Shown here: in pieces, positions 1 through 9,620 of the stretch | Position numbering within the stretch: the stretch's first letter is position 1 | Layout of the letters: each line of letters opens with the position of its first letter | Origin: Pristionchus mayeri | Lineage: Eukaryota; Nematoda; Chromadorea; Rhabditida; Neodiplogasteridae | Length of the DNA stretch: 64,000 nt | Assembly (NCBI GenBank): GCA_036245805.1 | Contig: BTRK01000005.1 | Location: forward strand, 41,093,216 to 41,157,215 | Direction of reading: 5' to 3' | Made by a program: the position numbers and the translations under genes | The notes under the pieces: generated by a model | What the model saw: only the letters and a program-made list of their open reading frames with translations | Told to the model about the DNA's origin: nothing | The model's database searches: none

Positions 1-597
1 CCACCTTCGAGGATGGACCGCAGGAATGGTAGGAGAAGGAGAAGGGTACTGTAGAATGGAAGATTAACGTGGAGGATTACGATATGCACTAAACGGGAAC
101 ATCGTGCAGAGAGTTAGTGCTCCGCAAGTTGAAAGTAATGATAGAAGAGTGGTGTGTACTGTAATTATCGATTGACGTGTTGGGCGAGAACTAGGCCTTG
201 CTTGCAAGGCGAAGAGCGACGATCGGATGTGCAGGTATAACGTGATTACATGGTTGTTTCAGATTGGACTATTGATTTAGGATTGTGAGCGAATGTTGGA
301 ATTCTTAAGCGCTTTCTGAACCATTATCACTCCACTTGCATCGAAACTCAATTTTTCATGTTTGAATCTTCCTCATTTTCTATTTTTGGAGATGCAGGAA
401 TTCGGTATTTATTGATTAATGGTACTGATGTTGAGTTGATCATAAGCACGATAAAATGTTATAATTGTTAAGCGAACTCTGAAACATTATAATTCCTTGT
501 GCACAAATTAATTCGATTTGTGTTCATGTTCTATTTTGGTACGAATGTTTAATCGATTACTAATCAATATTGTCATAAATACCGTAATTCGTTGTAG
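1..597. other. Unassigned left edge, possible exon end
   Basis: No gene is recognised here. The first 28 bases can be read in one frame as an acidic peptide (TFEDGPQEW) ending at a GTAGGA that could be a 5' splice site, so the window may begin inside an exon. The rest is AT-rich with stops in all frames. The stretch ends in TTCGTTGTAG, a usable 3' splice signal for the exon candidate that follows. Confidence 0.2.
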
Positions 598-753
598 GAT
601 GAAGGCGACTGCGTACGCGGATGCGATCAAGGCGGCGGCACGTGGTCAGTCCGTGCAAGCAACAAAGCAGCATGCTGACCTGCCGTAGCAGCAACGAAGG
701 AACTGTGGCGGCTGCTGCAGGTGCTGCAAGATCAAAGGCAGTGGCAGGCACTG
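598..753 (+). CDS. Candidate alanine-rich exon (uncertain)
   Basis: A GC-rich block of about 156 bases sits between an acceptor-like GTTGTAG and a donor-like CTG|GTGAGAA. One frame, open only after a TGA near its 5' end, ends in an alanine-rich run (EGTVAAAAGAARSKAVAGT). That composition recalls the exon candidates at 3870, 8737 and 15925. A second frame begins with ATG at position 599 and stops after 28 codons. No frame is open across the whole block, so either the acceptor lies further in, or the exon is broken, or it is a chance GC-rich island. I recognise no protein family. Confidence 0.25.
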
Positions 754-811
754 GTGAGAAAAGATTAGTTGGATTTTTGTTTCGGTATTGATCGGCGCCG
801 ATGTATTAGTA

Positions 812-1726
812 TTAGGTTGATGCAAAAGTTTCTCCCTATTTTATTTTTTTAACTTTCTCCAGCCATATTTGCCTCTCTGTAATTTCCATTTAACAGTAGT
901 TGTGGACGTATTGGTAGATTACACTCGCTGTATCAATTCAATACGGGAAAGCTTAGTAAGGGAATAAATAATTAAAATGCCAAAATCTCAAAATTTTGCA
1001 ATTTTTCGTGTATTTTGTTGAACCCTACCATTTGAACGCACGCTAATAATTGATTTTGCCCATCTGAAGAGTGATACTACTCAAGTTGAATTCAAGAAAA
1101 TTAAGTTGAATTCAGAGACTTCAAGAAAATTAGAAAATATCAAACCTTCAATAGGCGTTGAAAGCTGAGAATTATCAAAATTGCTGATTTCCCTGTTCAA
1201 ATTTCGTAATTTTGTTGTATCAAGCATATATGCACGAGTAGCCCTCTCCAGTTTAAGGGTAATATTAAGACTGGAAAGCACTTCATTGTCCACAACAATA
1301 TGGTTTACTGAGCCAACGGCAAAACATTCGGGGCCATGAAATGTAATTCTGCAGAAATTTATCTCGCGGAATTATCTAATTAGGCGCTCATATCAACTTG
1401 GCATGACGGCACACTGATATTGAATTACATTCATGAGCATCCCCAGTTATCATACTTTACACTGGTATGTATGATTAACCCCTATCTCTTTTCCCCATTT
1501 TGCAATAACATTATAAAAAATTAGTTTGAAAATCAATTTTGCGAAATTTGACGGATTGCTGTATCGACGCTGCTAATTGTCGAGAACTGGGATACGGCTC
1601 GTTATAAAGAGTATTCATGTACCCTTTTATAGCACAAGACCGTAAGAGAATTGATCTACCTTGGAGGTCAGGGGAAGCAAAAATGTAAATTTCTAAAAAA
1701 AGGGAGAAACTTTTGCATCAACCTGA
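812..1726. mobile_element. Mariner-type non-autonomous element, copy 1
   Basis: The ends are inverted copies of TTAGGTTGATGCAAAAGTTT, extending through about 26 bp on each side. TA dinucleotides flank both ends (810-811 and 1727-1728), as expected for the Tc1/mariner superfamily. TIRs beginning TTAGGTTG are typical of mariner elements. The 915 bp interior has no open transposase frame and I see no DD34D motifs, so it is probably a deleted or decayed derivative. A second element with nearly the same TIR lies at 16212. Confidence 0.75.
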
Positions 1727-2391
1727 TAATAATGAGACCCATCTTAGAGTGTGAAGGAATGGTGAAGCGTTAAATCGCAGGTGAGAGATGATATGGAAAT
1801 TATTATAGACAGCGATTCGATAAACAATTAGTGGCCGTGCGATACGTTCGGAATGAGTAGGTATATTGAAGCACAAGTATCCAATGTGTATGACGCCGTA
1901 TTCCTAAGGCTCGGACAAACGTCGGAACAGCACTTTTTCAAAAATTTGGTTTCCGGGGTAGTTTTTCATGCTGATGACGATGGTCGGCTTCATTTTGCAT
2001 AATTCGCTTCTAATGAAGCGCTACATCACCTTGCAAAATTGCGAAATTTCCGGTTTATTTGATCGATCTCGAATTAATGTGGCTTAATAAGTTTGACATT
2101 TTTTTTCTTGGGGTAGTTTTTCATTCTCTTCACGATGGTGTGTTTAATGTCTACGAAGGGAATCGTCTTGATCGGTTTTGTGGCCGGATCCCTGCCTAAA
2201 AGAGAAAACTAGAGCGCGCCATTTAGTTTGTATGTAGATTTCCCAGTGCCCATGCCAGAATTCAATTTTGGTGTAATTCTAAGTATGGGATTTTGAGTTA
2301 TGATCTTTTGAATATTTCCTCTCTTCGGTCTCCTCATTCCTCGCTAACTTGCCAACGAACAAAAGATTTCGTGTGTTCAATCGCAGCAGTC

Positions 2392-2463
2392 GACAGTATG
2401 GCGCAGTTGGTTAGGCGTCTGGCGTGACCCATCGGACGGCGGTTCTATTCCCGCGAGCGCCAA
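2392..2463 (+). repeat. tRNA-like sequence, left arm of foldback
   Basis: An A box (TGGCGCAGTTGG, 2399-2410) matches the RNA polymerase III consensus fully. A B-box-like GGTTCTATTCC (2441-2451) lies 30 bases downstream and differs from the consensus at one position. The 3' side does not pair with the 5' side to make an acceptor stem, so this is tRNA-derived and not a working tRNA gene. It could still act as an internal Pol III promoter. Confidence 0.6.
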
Positions 2464-2731
2464 TCTTTTGCAAAGATTTCTTCCAACATTTTGGTATGTT
2501 TTTAAGTTTTTTTAAAAAATATGTTTAATGTGTGTTGGACGTGAAGAAAATAAAAAAAGACAATGATCTGAGAAAATGAACATGAATTAATTTCAACTTC
2601 TTTTTCATATTTAAACAGTATGTTCGTCAATACCAGTTTCGTCACGTCTCATCACGTCAACCATGCACTATAAATATTTGTGTAAATACTTTTACAAACA
2701 GACCATAAGTTGGCAGAAATTTTGGCAAAGG

Positions 2732-2805
2732 ATTGCCGCACGCGGGAATAGAACCGCAGCCCAATGGGTCATGGCAGACGCCTAACCAACTGAGCCATAC
2801 TGTCG
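2732..2805 (-). repeat. tRNA-like sequence, right arm of foldback
   Basis: This is the inverted partner of the unit at 2392. On the minus strand it has an A box TGGCTCAGTTGG (complement of 2786-2797) and a B box GGTTCTATTCC (complement of 2744-2754). It differs from its partner at several positions, including the anticodon-arm region, so the arms have diverged independently. Confidence 0.55.
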
Positions 2806-3327
2806 ACTGCTATGCTCGAACACACGAAATCTTTTGTTCGTTGGCAAGTTAGCGAGGAATGAGGAGACCGAAGAGAGGAAATATTCAAAAGATGATAACT
2901 CAAAATCCCATACTTACACCAAAATTGGATTCTGAATTACACCAAAATTGGATTCTGGCCTCTGCACTGGGAAATCTACATACAAACCAAATGGCGCGCT
3001 CTAGTTTCCACTTTTAGGCATGATCCGGCCACAAAACCGATGAAGACGATTCCCTACGTTGACATTTGACATTAAACACATCGTGAAGAGAATGAAAAAC
3101 TACCCCAAGAAAAAACTTATTAAGCCACATTAACTCGAGATCGATCAAATAAACCGGAAATTTCGCAATTTTGCAAGGTGATGTAGCGCTTCATTAGAAG
3201 CGAATTATGCAAAATGAAGCCGACCATCTTCATCAGCATGAAAAACTACCCCGGAAACCATATTTTCGAAAAAGTGCTGTTCCAGAACCTCCCCGAATTG
3301 TCCGATCCGTACAAATACGGCGTCGTA

Positions 3328-3869
3328 TCCACAATCCGTGGTAGTCGCAGATGAAGAAATGGTCGCAATTTATTATTTTTAATTTCAGAAGTTCCGAACC
3401 ATTAGTGAAGATACGAATGCGTAGACTGTGTAGGGATGGTGAAGCGCAAACGCGCGCGGCGGGGTACAAACTAGAAAGAGAGGTGAGTGAAGGGGCTGTA
3501 AAAATGTTGGTCTACAATGATGCTGGACATTATTGTGAACAAGCGATTCGTTTGGAGTGGGTAGGAATGACGGAGCAGACAAATTAATTATGATCCATAC
3601 GGGATGATAAAAGAATAAAGTTCACACTTTGAGGACGCCACCATGTATAGCGGCGCGCAAGGAGCTATGATTATCTTTTAGGTAAATTTTCCATTACTGG
3701 CCTACATCAAATCGTAATGTTAGAAGTACTTCGAAGTTCAATGGGAGTACTGAAGCGAAAATGCGCACGGTCCAGAATTCACGGCGTCTTTTATAAAACT
3801 TTTATAAAATTCTTCGTGGCAGCATTACATTTCATTAATTCTTTTCAATAATACGTCAATATAATACAG
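3328..3869. other. No gene seen
   Basis: Unique-looking AT-rich sequence between the first foldback element and the exon candidate at 3870. Short overlapping frames exist on both strands around 3385-3590, with no recognisable motif and no agreed strand. The stretch ends in an AATACAG acceptor-like signal. Confidence 0.4.
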
Positions 3870-3975
3870 GCGGCCCCACTCCTGCAGTTGCTGCAGCCTC
3901 AACTTCTGCTGTATGTTCACTCTCGATCTCCGCCCTCTCGCCTAAGTGGAAGAACGCCAGCGGCAGTTCAAAGTG
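3870..3975 (+). CDS. Candidate alanine/serine-rich exon
   Basis: A block of about 106 bases lies between an acceptor-like AATACAG and a good donor AAGTG|GTAAGC. One frame is open throughout. It begins with the alanine-rich segment GPTPAVAAASTSAV and continues with serine-rich and then lysine/asparagine-containing sequence. The first fourteen residues align with the start of the terminal exon candidate at 15925 (GASPAATAASSSAA), which suggests the two exons are related by duplication. Read through the donor, the frame stops at TAA within the GTAAGC. No family is recognised. It may be one of several alternative 3' exons of a single gene. Confidence 0.4.
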
Positions 3976-5460
3976 GTAAGCATACAGTAATCCTTGGTGT
4001 TGCTGTGGTGTGATAGCGTGTCCATGTTTCATTTTCAATATAAATCTCCGTATTTCAGAACCTGTAGTTCTTGATTGTACCCTGGCAAAAAAATAACGTA
4101 AATATTTCGCTAGCTTATTCTAGCATTCAATTTTAAAAATGTCAATTTTTTGACGAAATTGGTTAAAGATAAAATATTATTTTTCACTCACCTCGTCGAT
4201 CATCTTAACGACGACGTTGATCACTCTATCGTTCCCCTTCCCAAGGCCTCATCGAATTGATCACGACGAGGCCACAGAATGGATAGAATGTAATATTTTG
4301 AAGGATTAGTAGCACTCGATTATGGCGTTTCAATATATATACTAACGTCTCTCTCGAAGACATTCCGCAGTAAATGGCCAGTTGATAGGGGGAAATGATA
4401 ATCAATTTAAAGTTCTCTAGGAGAATACGGTGAAGCAATCCTTTATAATAATTTGCGGTTATAGATACAGTGTTATTCAACTTTACATATAAACATACGA
4501 ATGACTGCTTCCTGCTCGTAAAATGTTGCAAACGTGAATTCAGCTAGCAGTCGACCATGTGTTTCAGTGTATCTACTAAGGTTTCCCTCGTGCATCACCC
4601 TCAATAGGGAACACCTCCTTTTGGCAAAGACAAAATCACGCAATGAAACAACACATGCATCTTACTCACTTGGGATCATTCTTGACCTGTTCCATGCTGC
4701 CCGGACTCATCACTGCCAGTGCAGCCTAAACGAGAGAAACGTTTATGAAACATGGACACGCTATCCACCACATTTACGGGGTAGAGTGGTAGAATGCGTT
4801 TAGCCGATAGTGAGATAATGAATGCCGAAGAGACCGAAATAATAGAGAGACCGAGGAACCGATAGACCAACGAATGGACCCGAATGTCCACCGATAGACC
4901 GACCAAAGGACCCTAATGTCGACTGAGTATTCCGAATGAGAACACAGAACGGTTTCCGAATCAACCGTTTATCGTTAATGTTCCAACCGAAGAGAAGAGA
5001 GAAGCGAGAGGGGCGTCTGCGAGAGGGGGACAGGGGCGGGCCTATGAGCCACCTAAACCGTGCCGACACACTCCGGGGGCACACGAAAAGAGTGGTGATT
5101 CTATATAGAGAAGATCATAACATAAAAACAAACATAAAATCAAGTTGAGGTGATGAGAATTGGTAATATCAGGTTGAGTAGAAAGTTTTTTCGTATTTTT
5201 GATATTTAAACGTTTGGTTACTACTATGGTTCAAACGGGTGCACCATTTAGATATTCTAAGGAATAGTGTGGATAGTCCAGTGCTATAAATTAAAGTTGT
5301 TACGGACATCGCACTCGCAATATGTTGGGAGCTATGATTCGAATAAGTTGATCATTTGCATTTCAATGACTCGTGATCTTTGACTTGCCGTTCATCTAAG
5401 AAGTTAGATAGGGCTCCGATCAAGTGATCATTGAAATGTGCAATGACTGAGGAATAAAAT
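3976..5460. other. No gene; degenerate ACCGA repeats
   Basis: No supported gene is seen. Between about 4800 and 4930 the words GACCGA, ACCGAA and ATAGACCGA recur irregularly, suggesting an old short-period repeat. An imperfect inverted repeat occupies about 5350-5450, with arms containing GATCATTTGCATTTCAATGA and its complement. Short frames on both strands in 4530-5080 shadow each other and show no motif. Confidence 0.4.
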
Positions 5461-6839
5461 AAGTAAAGTAGAATGTATCATCAACAACAGGCCTTCCCAG
5501 GAAGTGAAGCGTTTACAGGGACCTCGCAAGCCATGTGGAGTAAGAGGTATAGAATGTCACCTCCGGGATGGGTCCTTTCGAGTTGGACCTTGAAATTATG
5601 TCAGTTGTGAACACAAACAACAACCATTATATTCTTGCACAAAGTTATGGGCACAAAGTTAAGTTATAGTTTGAATCAATGGATTTTTGACTTATTTGGT
5701 AAAGTAATCGAATTTTTAGATAGCGAAAATGGCCTTTGGAATGTTATCCTGCCTACCATGCTGCAAGATCACGTGATCAATTGTGCTCATTTTTTGCGCA
5801 ATCCACTTAGGAATCACCCCATATAGTAACATTGCCTAGGCAAATAGAACAGCCTTGGAGAAGGGACAAAGTCAGAGAGACGTCCATCATTGTGATATTG
5901 TGAGAATCCCTGTTTCAGACGTGAAAATAAATTTCATATTTTCACACGCTTCGGAACAATTAAAGCCCATGGCTCATGATGTAATATTTACCCCCAATAG
6001 TGATGTTGAGATTGCGCATAGTGGGGTTGAGGCTACTGTCTGCTCCTAAAAGTGGGCGCTTAACGACTGAAGATGTAGATTCATCAGACTGAATCTAATC
6101 AATTAGATTAAACCGCTTATTGATGGCTGTATCGAACCAACTTCGCACAGCGTTAGCGAAGGGACATGTCCCTGATATGGATGCCCTATTTGATGTTTAC
6201 CTATCTTTGTTGTAAAAGTAGAAATTAATAAGAACGTGATTGTGTTATGAAAACATGAACCCTCATTTACGAACTTATAGATTTAACTCGTTTAGACAGG
6301 CAGTGATTACCAAATCTAAATCATATCTAAAATGCACCCTTGAGTACTTCATTAACTTGAAAAATAGGGCTTCTGCTGTTATCAAAGACATGAGAACGAG
6401 AGTATTGAAATGGGTCCTCAAAATGCGACATTACTTTCTACTCAACCTAATATATACAAACAAACATAACAGCGATAAAAACATATCCTCTACGCTTTCG
6501 ACCTAAACTCCCAGGGGTCGGTGGGAGGAGCCCGTATGCTTTCTTAACGGCACCGTTGCACTCCAGTAGTTCTAGGAATCACGAGAGATAATAATACGTA
6601 TATTAGGAAGATACGTGTGAACATGCGTGGGGTAAAATGGTACGGAGGAATGGGGGGACAGGCGGGCATCATCCCGGGATACCGTTCTGATGGCGGTCTG
6701 ATGAAGGGACCCTCTCGCTGGCTCGTAGAATTGTCTTCGTGTCTTCGATGTTCATTGGGTGTCGGCACGGTTCGAATGGAGGAGAGGATAGAGAAAGTGG
6801 TCTGGAAAGTATGTGACACTGAATTGGACACTTGAATTG
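5461..6839. other. No gene seen
   Basis: Ordinary AT-rich sequence. Short open frames at 5635-5826 and 6240-6506 are interrupted and have no recognisable domain. There is no strong inverted repeat or tandem array. Confidence 0.35.
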
Positions 6840-7100
6840 AGTGAAGAATTATAAAACAAAGAAAAGAAAAAAAATGAAAAGTAGGTGGGAGAAAAGAAGA
6901 AAATGAATGGAACCATCACCCGATTTGCGAACGCGAAGATGGAGCCGGTTTGGATAGGAGGAGAGAGTTGATTCTGAAATAAAGTGAGGACGAAGGGGGG
7001 GGGGGTTGCGTGAGGCAGCGGGACAGTGGGAGGGTTGTATAGGACAGGAAGGGGAAGGGGGGTTAGGTAGGTAATAAGGAATAGTGAATCCTGAAAAGGA
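6840..7100. repeat. Purine-rich low-complexity tract with poly-G
   Basis: The + strand is strongly purine-rich, with runs such as AAAGAAAAGAAAAAAAATG and a G run near 6996-7007. Long frames on the complementary strand here (a phenylalanine-rich peptide) are an artefact of this composition. Confidence 0.6.
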
Positions 7101-7372
7101 GTGGCATTATTACTCTTTTGGTCCCTTGTCCTCGCCCTGGCTTTGAGAGTACGAAAAACATTTATCCTCGCTCGTCCCTTGGAACAGGGCGCTGTAACGA
7201 TCTTATCTCTCATCTTCCGAGTGTCAGAGTGCATGAAGAGGGGGAAATGGAACATTTGAGTCATGCGAATGGACATAGTACGCCGTTGTATGAAGGATTG
7301 AGAAATATGAATAGAGCTTACTGTATGTCAGGGAGAGGGGGATTATGCAGTTTTATCGATGACAGGTCGAAA

Positions 7373-7510
7373 TTAGGAGTGAACGGCAGGGCAAAAGGAG
7401 AGATCGTGTTTCTTGCGACACTTTGGACAAGGCGGCTTTTTGCAGAGCTTGGACTCATGATCAGGGCTTCTGCAATTGTAGCAGAGGTGATTGTCCCACC
7501 TGAAATCTCT
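7373..7510 (-). pseudogene. Retroelement gag zinc-knuckle fragment
   Basis: On the minus strand one frame encodes two adjacent CCHC zinc knuckles, CYNCRSPDHESKLC followed by CPKCRKKHDLSFC, and stops 5 codons after the second. The second knuckle has the spacing C-x2-C-x3-H-x4-C. Paired knuckles of this kind are typical of BEL/Pao gag proteins, where they bind nucleic acid. The frame is closed upstream by a TAG close to the boundary with the endonuclease-like fragment that follows it on higher coordinates. This is a small piece of a dead element. A gag-derived host exon is possible but there is no support for it. Confidence 0.6.
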
Positions 7511-7730
7511 GCGGCACTACAATCACGTCCCACTTGGTCTTGTCGAGGGCGAGTTCCATCTCCTTCTGCTTCTCCCTTGGGCCGAGCGTCCTGACATTGA
7601 TGGTTCCGACGTAGAAGTGGCGACCATCGTGGTAGCGTACAACTCCCGCGTGCCAACGCTTCTGGGAGAGGGACACTGGGCGGGTGGAACCGGAGACGGG
7701 GAGACAAAATCGCACTCGACAGCTCGCCAC
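7461..7730 (-). pseudogene. LINE apurinic endonuclease N-terminal fragment
   Basis: The minus-strand frame contains VGTINVRTLGPREKQ followed by an ELALDKTKWDVIVVPQ-like segment. That resembles the first conserved block of the endonuclease/exonuclease/phosphatase domain of RTE-type LINEs (consensus T-x-NVRTL, then an acidic helix and WDVIG). The catalytic glutamate expected shortly after WDV (usually SEVR) is replaced by PQRF, so the domain is damaged or the homology ends there. Only about 40 of roughly 230 domain residues are present. It runs directly into the zinc-knuckle fragment at 7373-7510, making a chimera of two retroelement types on one strand. Confidence 0.5.
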
Positions 7731-8542
7731 TCACTTGAGCACCCAGAATGATCTGGGTTCTCAAGATCATTCTGCAAGATAATCAAATCAAGTCGATCAA
7801 ATCGATAATCAAATCAAGATGATCGGAGTTAAACCCAGAATGATCGGAGTTAAAATCAAATCTGCCGTGTATCATTTGCTGTATTTTATTCACCCTCAAA
7901 CATTGATCATCATTAAGCGTTGGAGTCATTACTGGTCAATATACCAGAGGTGAAATTCAAGGGAATCGGGAGATCTATCGAGACTTCTAAAAAATTCTTT
8001 CATGCAGGTGCGTTGCTCCCTCTGGTTCCCCTCTCTGGGCACTGACGTCAACGAGGTGTTGTTGTTATGATGAACAATTGAATAGACCGAATTCTTGATC
8101 AATTTTTGTCAAGGTGAAACTGTGCTTCACAAATTCGCACAATTTTAAACGTCTTCTTGATTCATCAATTTTATTTATGGTTGTAATGGTGGTTAATCTC
8201 ACAACTATTTCGATAGAATCAATGCAACATGCAGTCGTGAGCTAATTCAACCATTCCGACTCCAAGTTTCTCGTGTCGGAACAAAAGATGGGGTTCGAAT
8301 CGTTCCTGTGTCATCTGCAAAGTGATTGAGATGTACGGAATTACATTGAGTGATTGAAGACACGAAAACGCAATAATCGGATGTTTATGCCTGTTATATT
8401 CTGGTTTCTACATATTCACTTAGTCTTACTCCATTGACCGTTGTAGTAATTCGAGCGAATAGCCATTTCTTAAAACAACGCTTGTTCCTTCTCACAATCA
8501 GGCTGCTCATCCTTCGCTTGATCGGTCATCGGCAACACCGCC
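7731..8542. other. No gene; short AATCAAATC repeats
   Basis: Between about 7745 and 7865 the words GATCATTCTG, AATCAAATCAAG and GATGATCGGAGTTAAA recur, suggesting small local duplications. The rest has no open frame or inverted repeat of note. Confidence 0.4.
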
Positions 8543-8820
8543 TGCTGATAAAGTAATTTATTGAATTGATGGCAGAATTATATCGGTCTGACACTGACCA
8601 CTACTTGGTGTACTAGTCGTGAAACGCGAATTAATTAGATTGAAATGCATTCCGATTACTCAGCACGGATTATCCTGTGCATCTCCTCATTTTCCCTTTG
8701 TAGACTGGCTTTTTCAAAGACATGATTATTTTATAGACTGGAAGCAGCTGCAGTCGCGGCTATCTCCGTAAGTGTGCAGCCTGCAGCAGACCCATTTGAT
8801 ACAAAAAGTGGGTGATTCAT
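8543..8820 (+). repeat. 278 bp direct duplication, copy 1
   Basis: This segment reappears at 9218-9495 with no difference that I could find by eye, at an offset of 675 bases. It starts at TGCTGATAAAG and ends at GGTGATTCAT. It contains the exon candidate at 8737-8767 with its acceptor and donor, so the event duplicated a whole splice-competent unit. The lack of divergence implies a recent duplication or ongoing gene conversion. Confidence 0.9.
8737..8767 (+). CDS. Candidate alanine-rich mini-exon, copy 1
   Basis: Thirty-one bases between the acceptor ATTTTATAG and a perfect donor TCC|GTAAGT encode LEAAAVAAIS in the frame that starts one base in. If the donor is skipped the frame continues (VSVQPAADPFDTKSG) and stops at 8813-8815, giving an alternative terminal exon. 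Alanine richness matches the candidates at 598, 3870 and 15925. It is identical to the unit at 9412. The family is not recognised and expression is unproven. Confidence 0.35.
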
Positions 8821-9217
8821 AAGAGTGAGACAACGAGTTGGGCAGATACAAACGAAGCTCCACGTGCAAAGAAATCTATAAACTACGTGCAGGCGCGATG
8901 GTGTTTCACGATTCTCTTATATCATTTGTGCGTTTTCTTAGGCAGTTCTTCTTGCACTGGAACTTTTATAAAAATATACAAATTATTTACTATTTTCCTA
9001 GGCGTGATTGTGACCTGATTAGTTGTAAAATTATACTATCAATTGCGGAAAAACGCATGGGAGATTTTTTTCCAAATTTTTGTTATATATGTTCATATCA
9101 ATAGCTGTGCAATTCCATATCGGTAAAGACAGTGATGATTCAACGGCAACGCCTACAATATGGATGCAGGCGGAATCTCAACGCGAAGAGTGTCTGGAGG
9201 AGCAGACGAGCGATAAA
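8821..9217. other. Spacer between the duplicated segments
   Basis: Sequence separating the two copies of the 278 bp duplication. Two overlapping short frames (8812-9018 and 8838-9104) read hydrophobic peptides but share no motif with known proteins. No repeat is seen. Confidence 0.35.
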
Positions 9218-9495
9218 TGCTGATAAAGTAATTTATTGAATTGATGGCAGAATTATATCGGTCTGACACTGACCACTACTTGGTGTACTAGTCGTGAAAC
9301 GCGAATTAATTAGATTGAAATGCATTCCGATTACTCAGCACGGATTATCCTGTGCATCTCCTCATTTTCCCTTTGTAGACTGGCTTTTTCAAAGACATGA
9401 TTATTTTATAGACTGGAAGCAGCTGCAGTCGCGGCTATCTCCGTAAGTGTGCAGCCTGCAGCAGACCCATTTGATACAAAAAGTGGGTGATTCAT
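9218..9495 (+). repeat. 278 bp direct duplication, copy 2
   Basis: Second copy of the segment at 8543-8820, in the same orientation. It carries the second exon candidate at 9412-9442 with identical splice signals. Confidence 0.9.
9412..9442 (+). CDS. Candidate alanine-rich mini-exon, copy 2
   Basis: Identical to the mini-exon at 8737-8767, including ATTTTATAG upstream and GTAAGT downstream. Both copies begin with one base of a split codon and end on a codon boundary, so their combination would change the reading frame by one base. That argues for mutually exclusive use or non-function rather than tandem inclusion. Confidence 0.3.
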
Positions 9496-9620
9496 TTTCG
9501 TATGCTATGTGTAGAGATCGGAGCATACTATTTTTTGCTACGATCAGTTTTAGTCAGAATTTTTCATTTCCTCGTCCAGCCTCACAGCGCTCCAGCGAGG
9601 CAAGAATGACGAATGGGAGA

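Larger units (their letters stand above)
1890..3327. mobile_element. Foldback element with inverted tRNA-like units, copy 1
   Basis: The two halves are long inverted copies of each other: about 1890-2560 pairs with 2600-3327. The ends read TGACGCCGTATT and AATACGGCGTC. Each arm carries a tRNA-like block (2392-2463 forward, 2732-2805 reverse). The subterminal 100 bp contains the phrase CTTCATTTTGCATAATTCGC in both arms. A second copy is at 59086-60289, so this is a repeat family and not a local palindrome. There is no protein-coding frame. The mode of movement is unknown; a TA flank is clear at the second copy. The right arm is interrupted by a small tandem duplication near 2925-2955. Confidence 0.8.

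Noticed and set aside
1890..3327. LTR retrotransposon with terminal repeats
   Set aside because: The repeats are inverted, not direct, and there is no primer-binding site, polypurine tract or coding region.
6752..7276. 174-codon minus-strand frame, the longest in the first 10 kb
   Set aside because: Phenylalanine/proline/serine-rich because of a purine-rich tract on the other strand; no domain and an equally open frame opposite.
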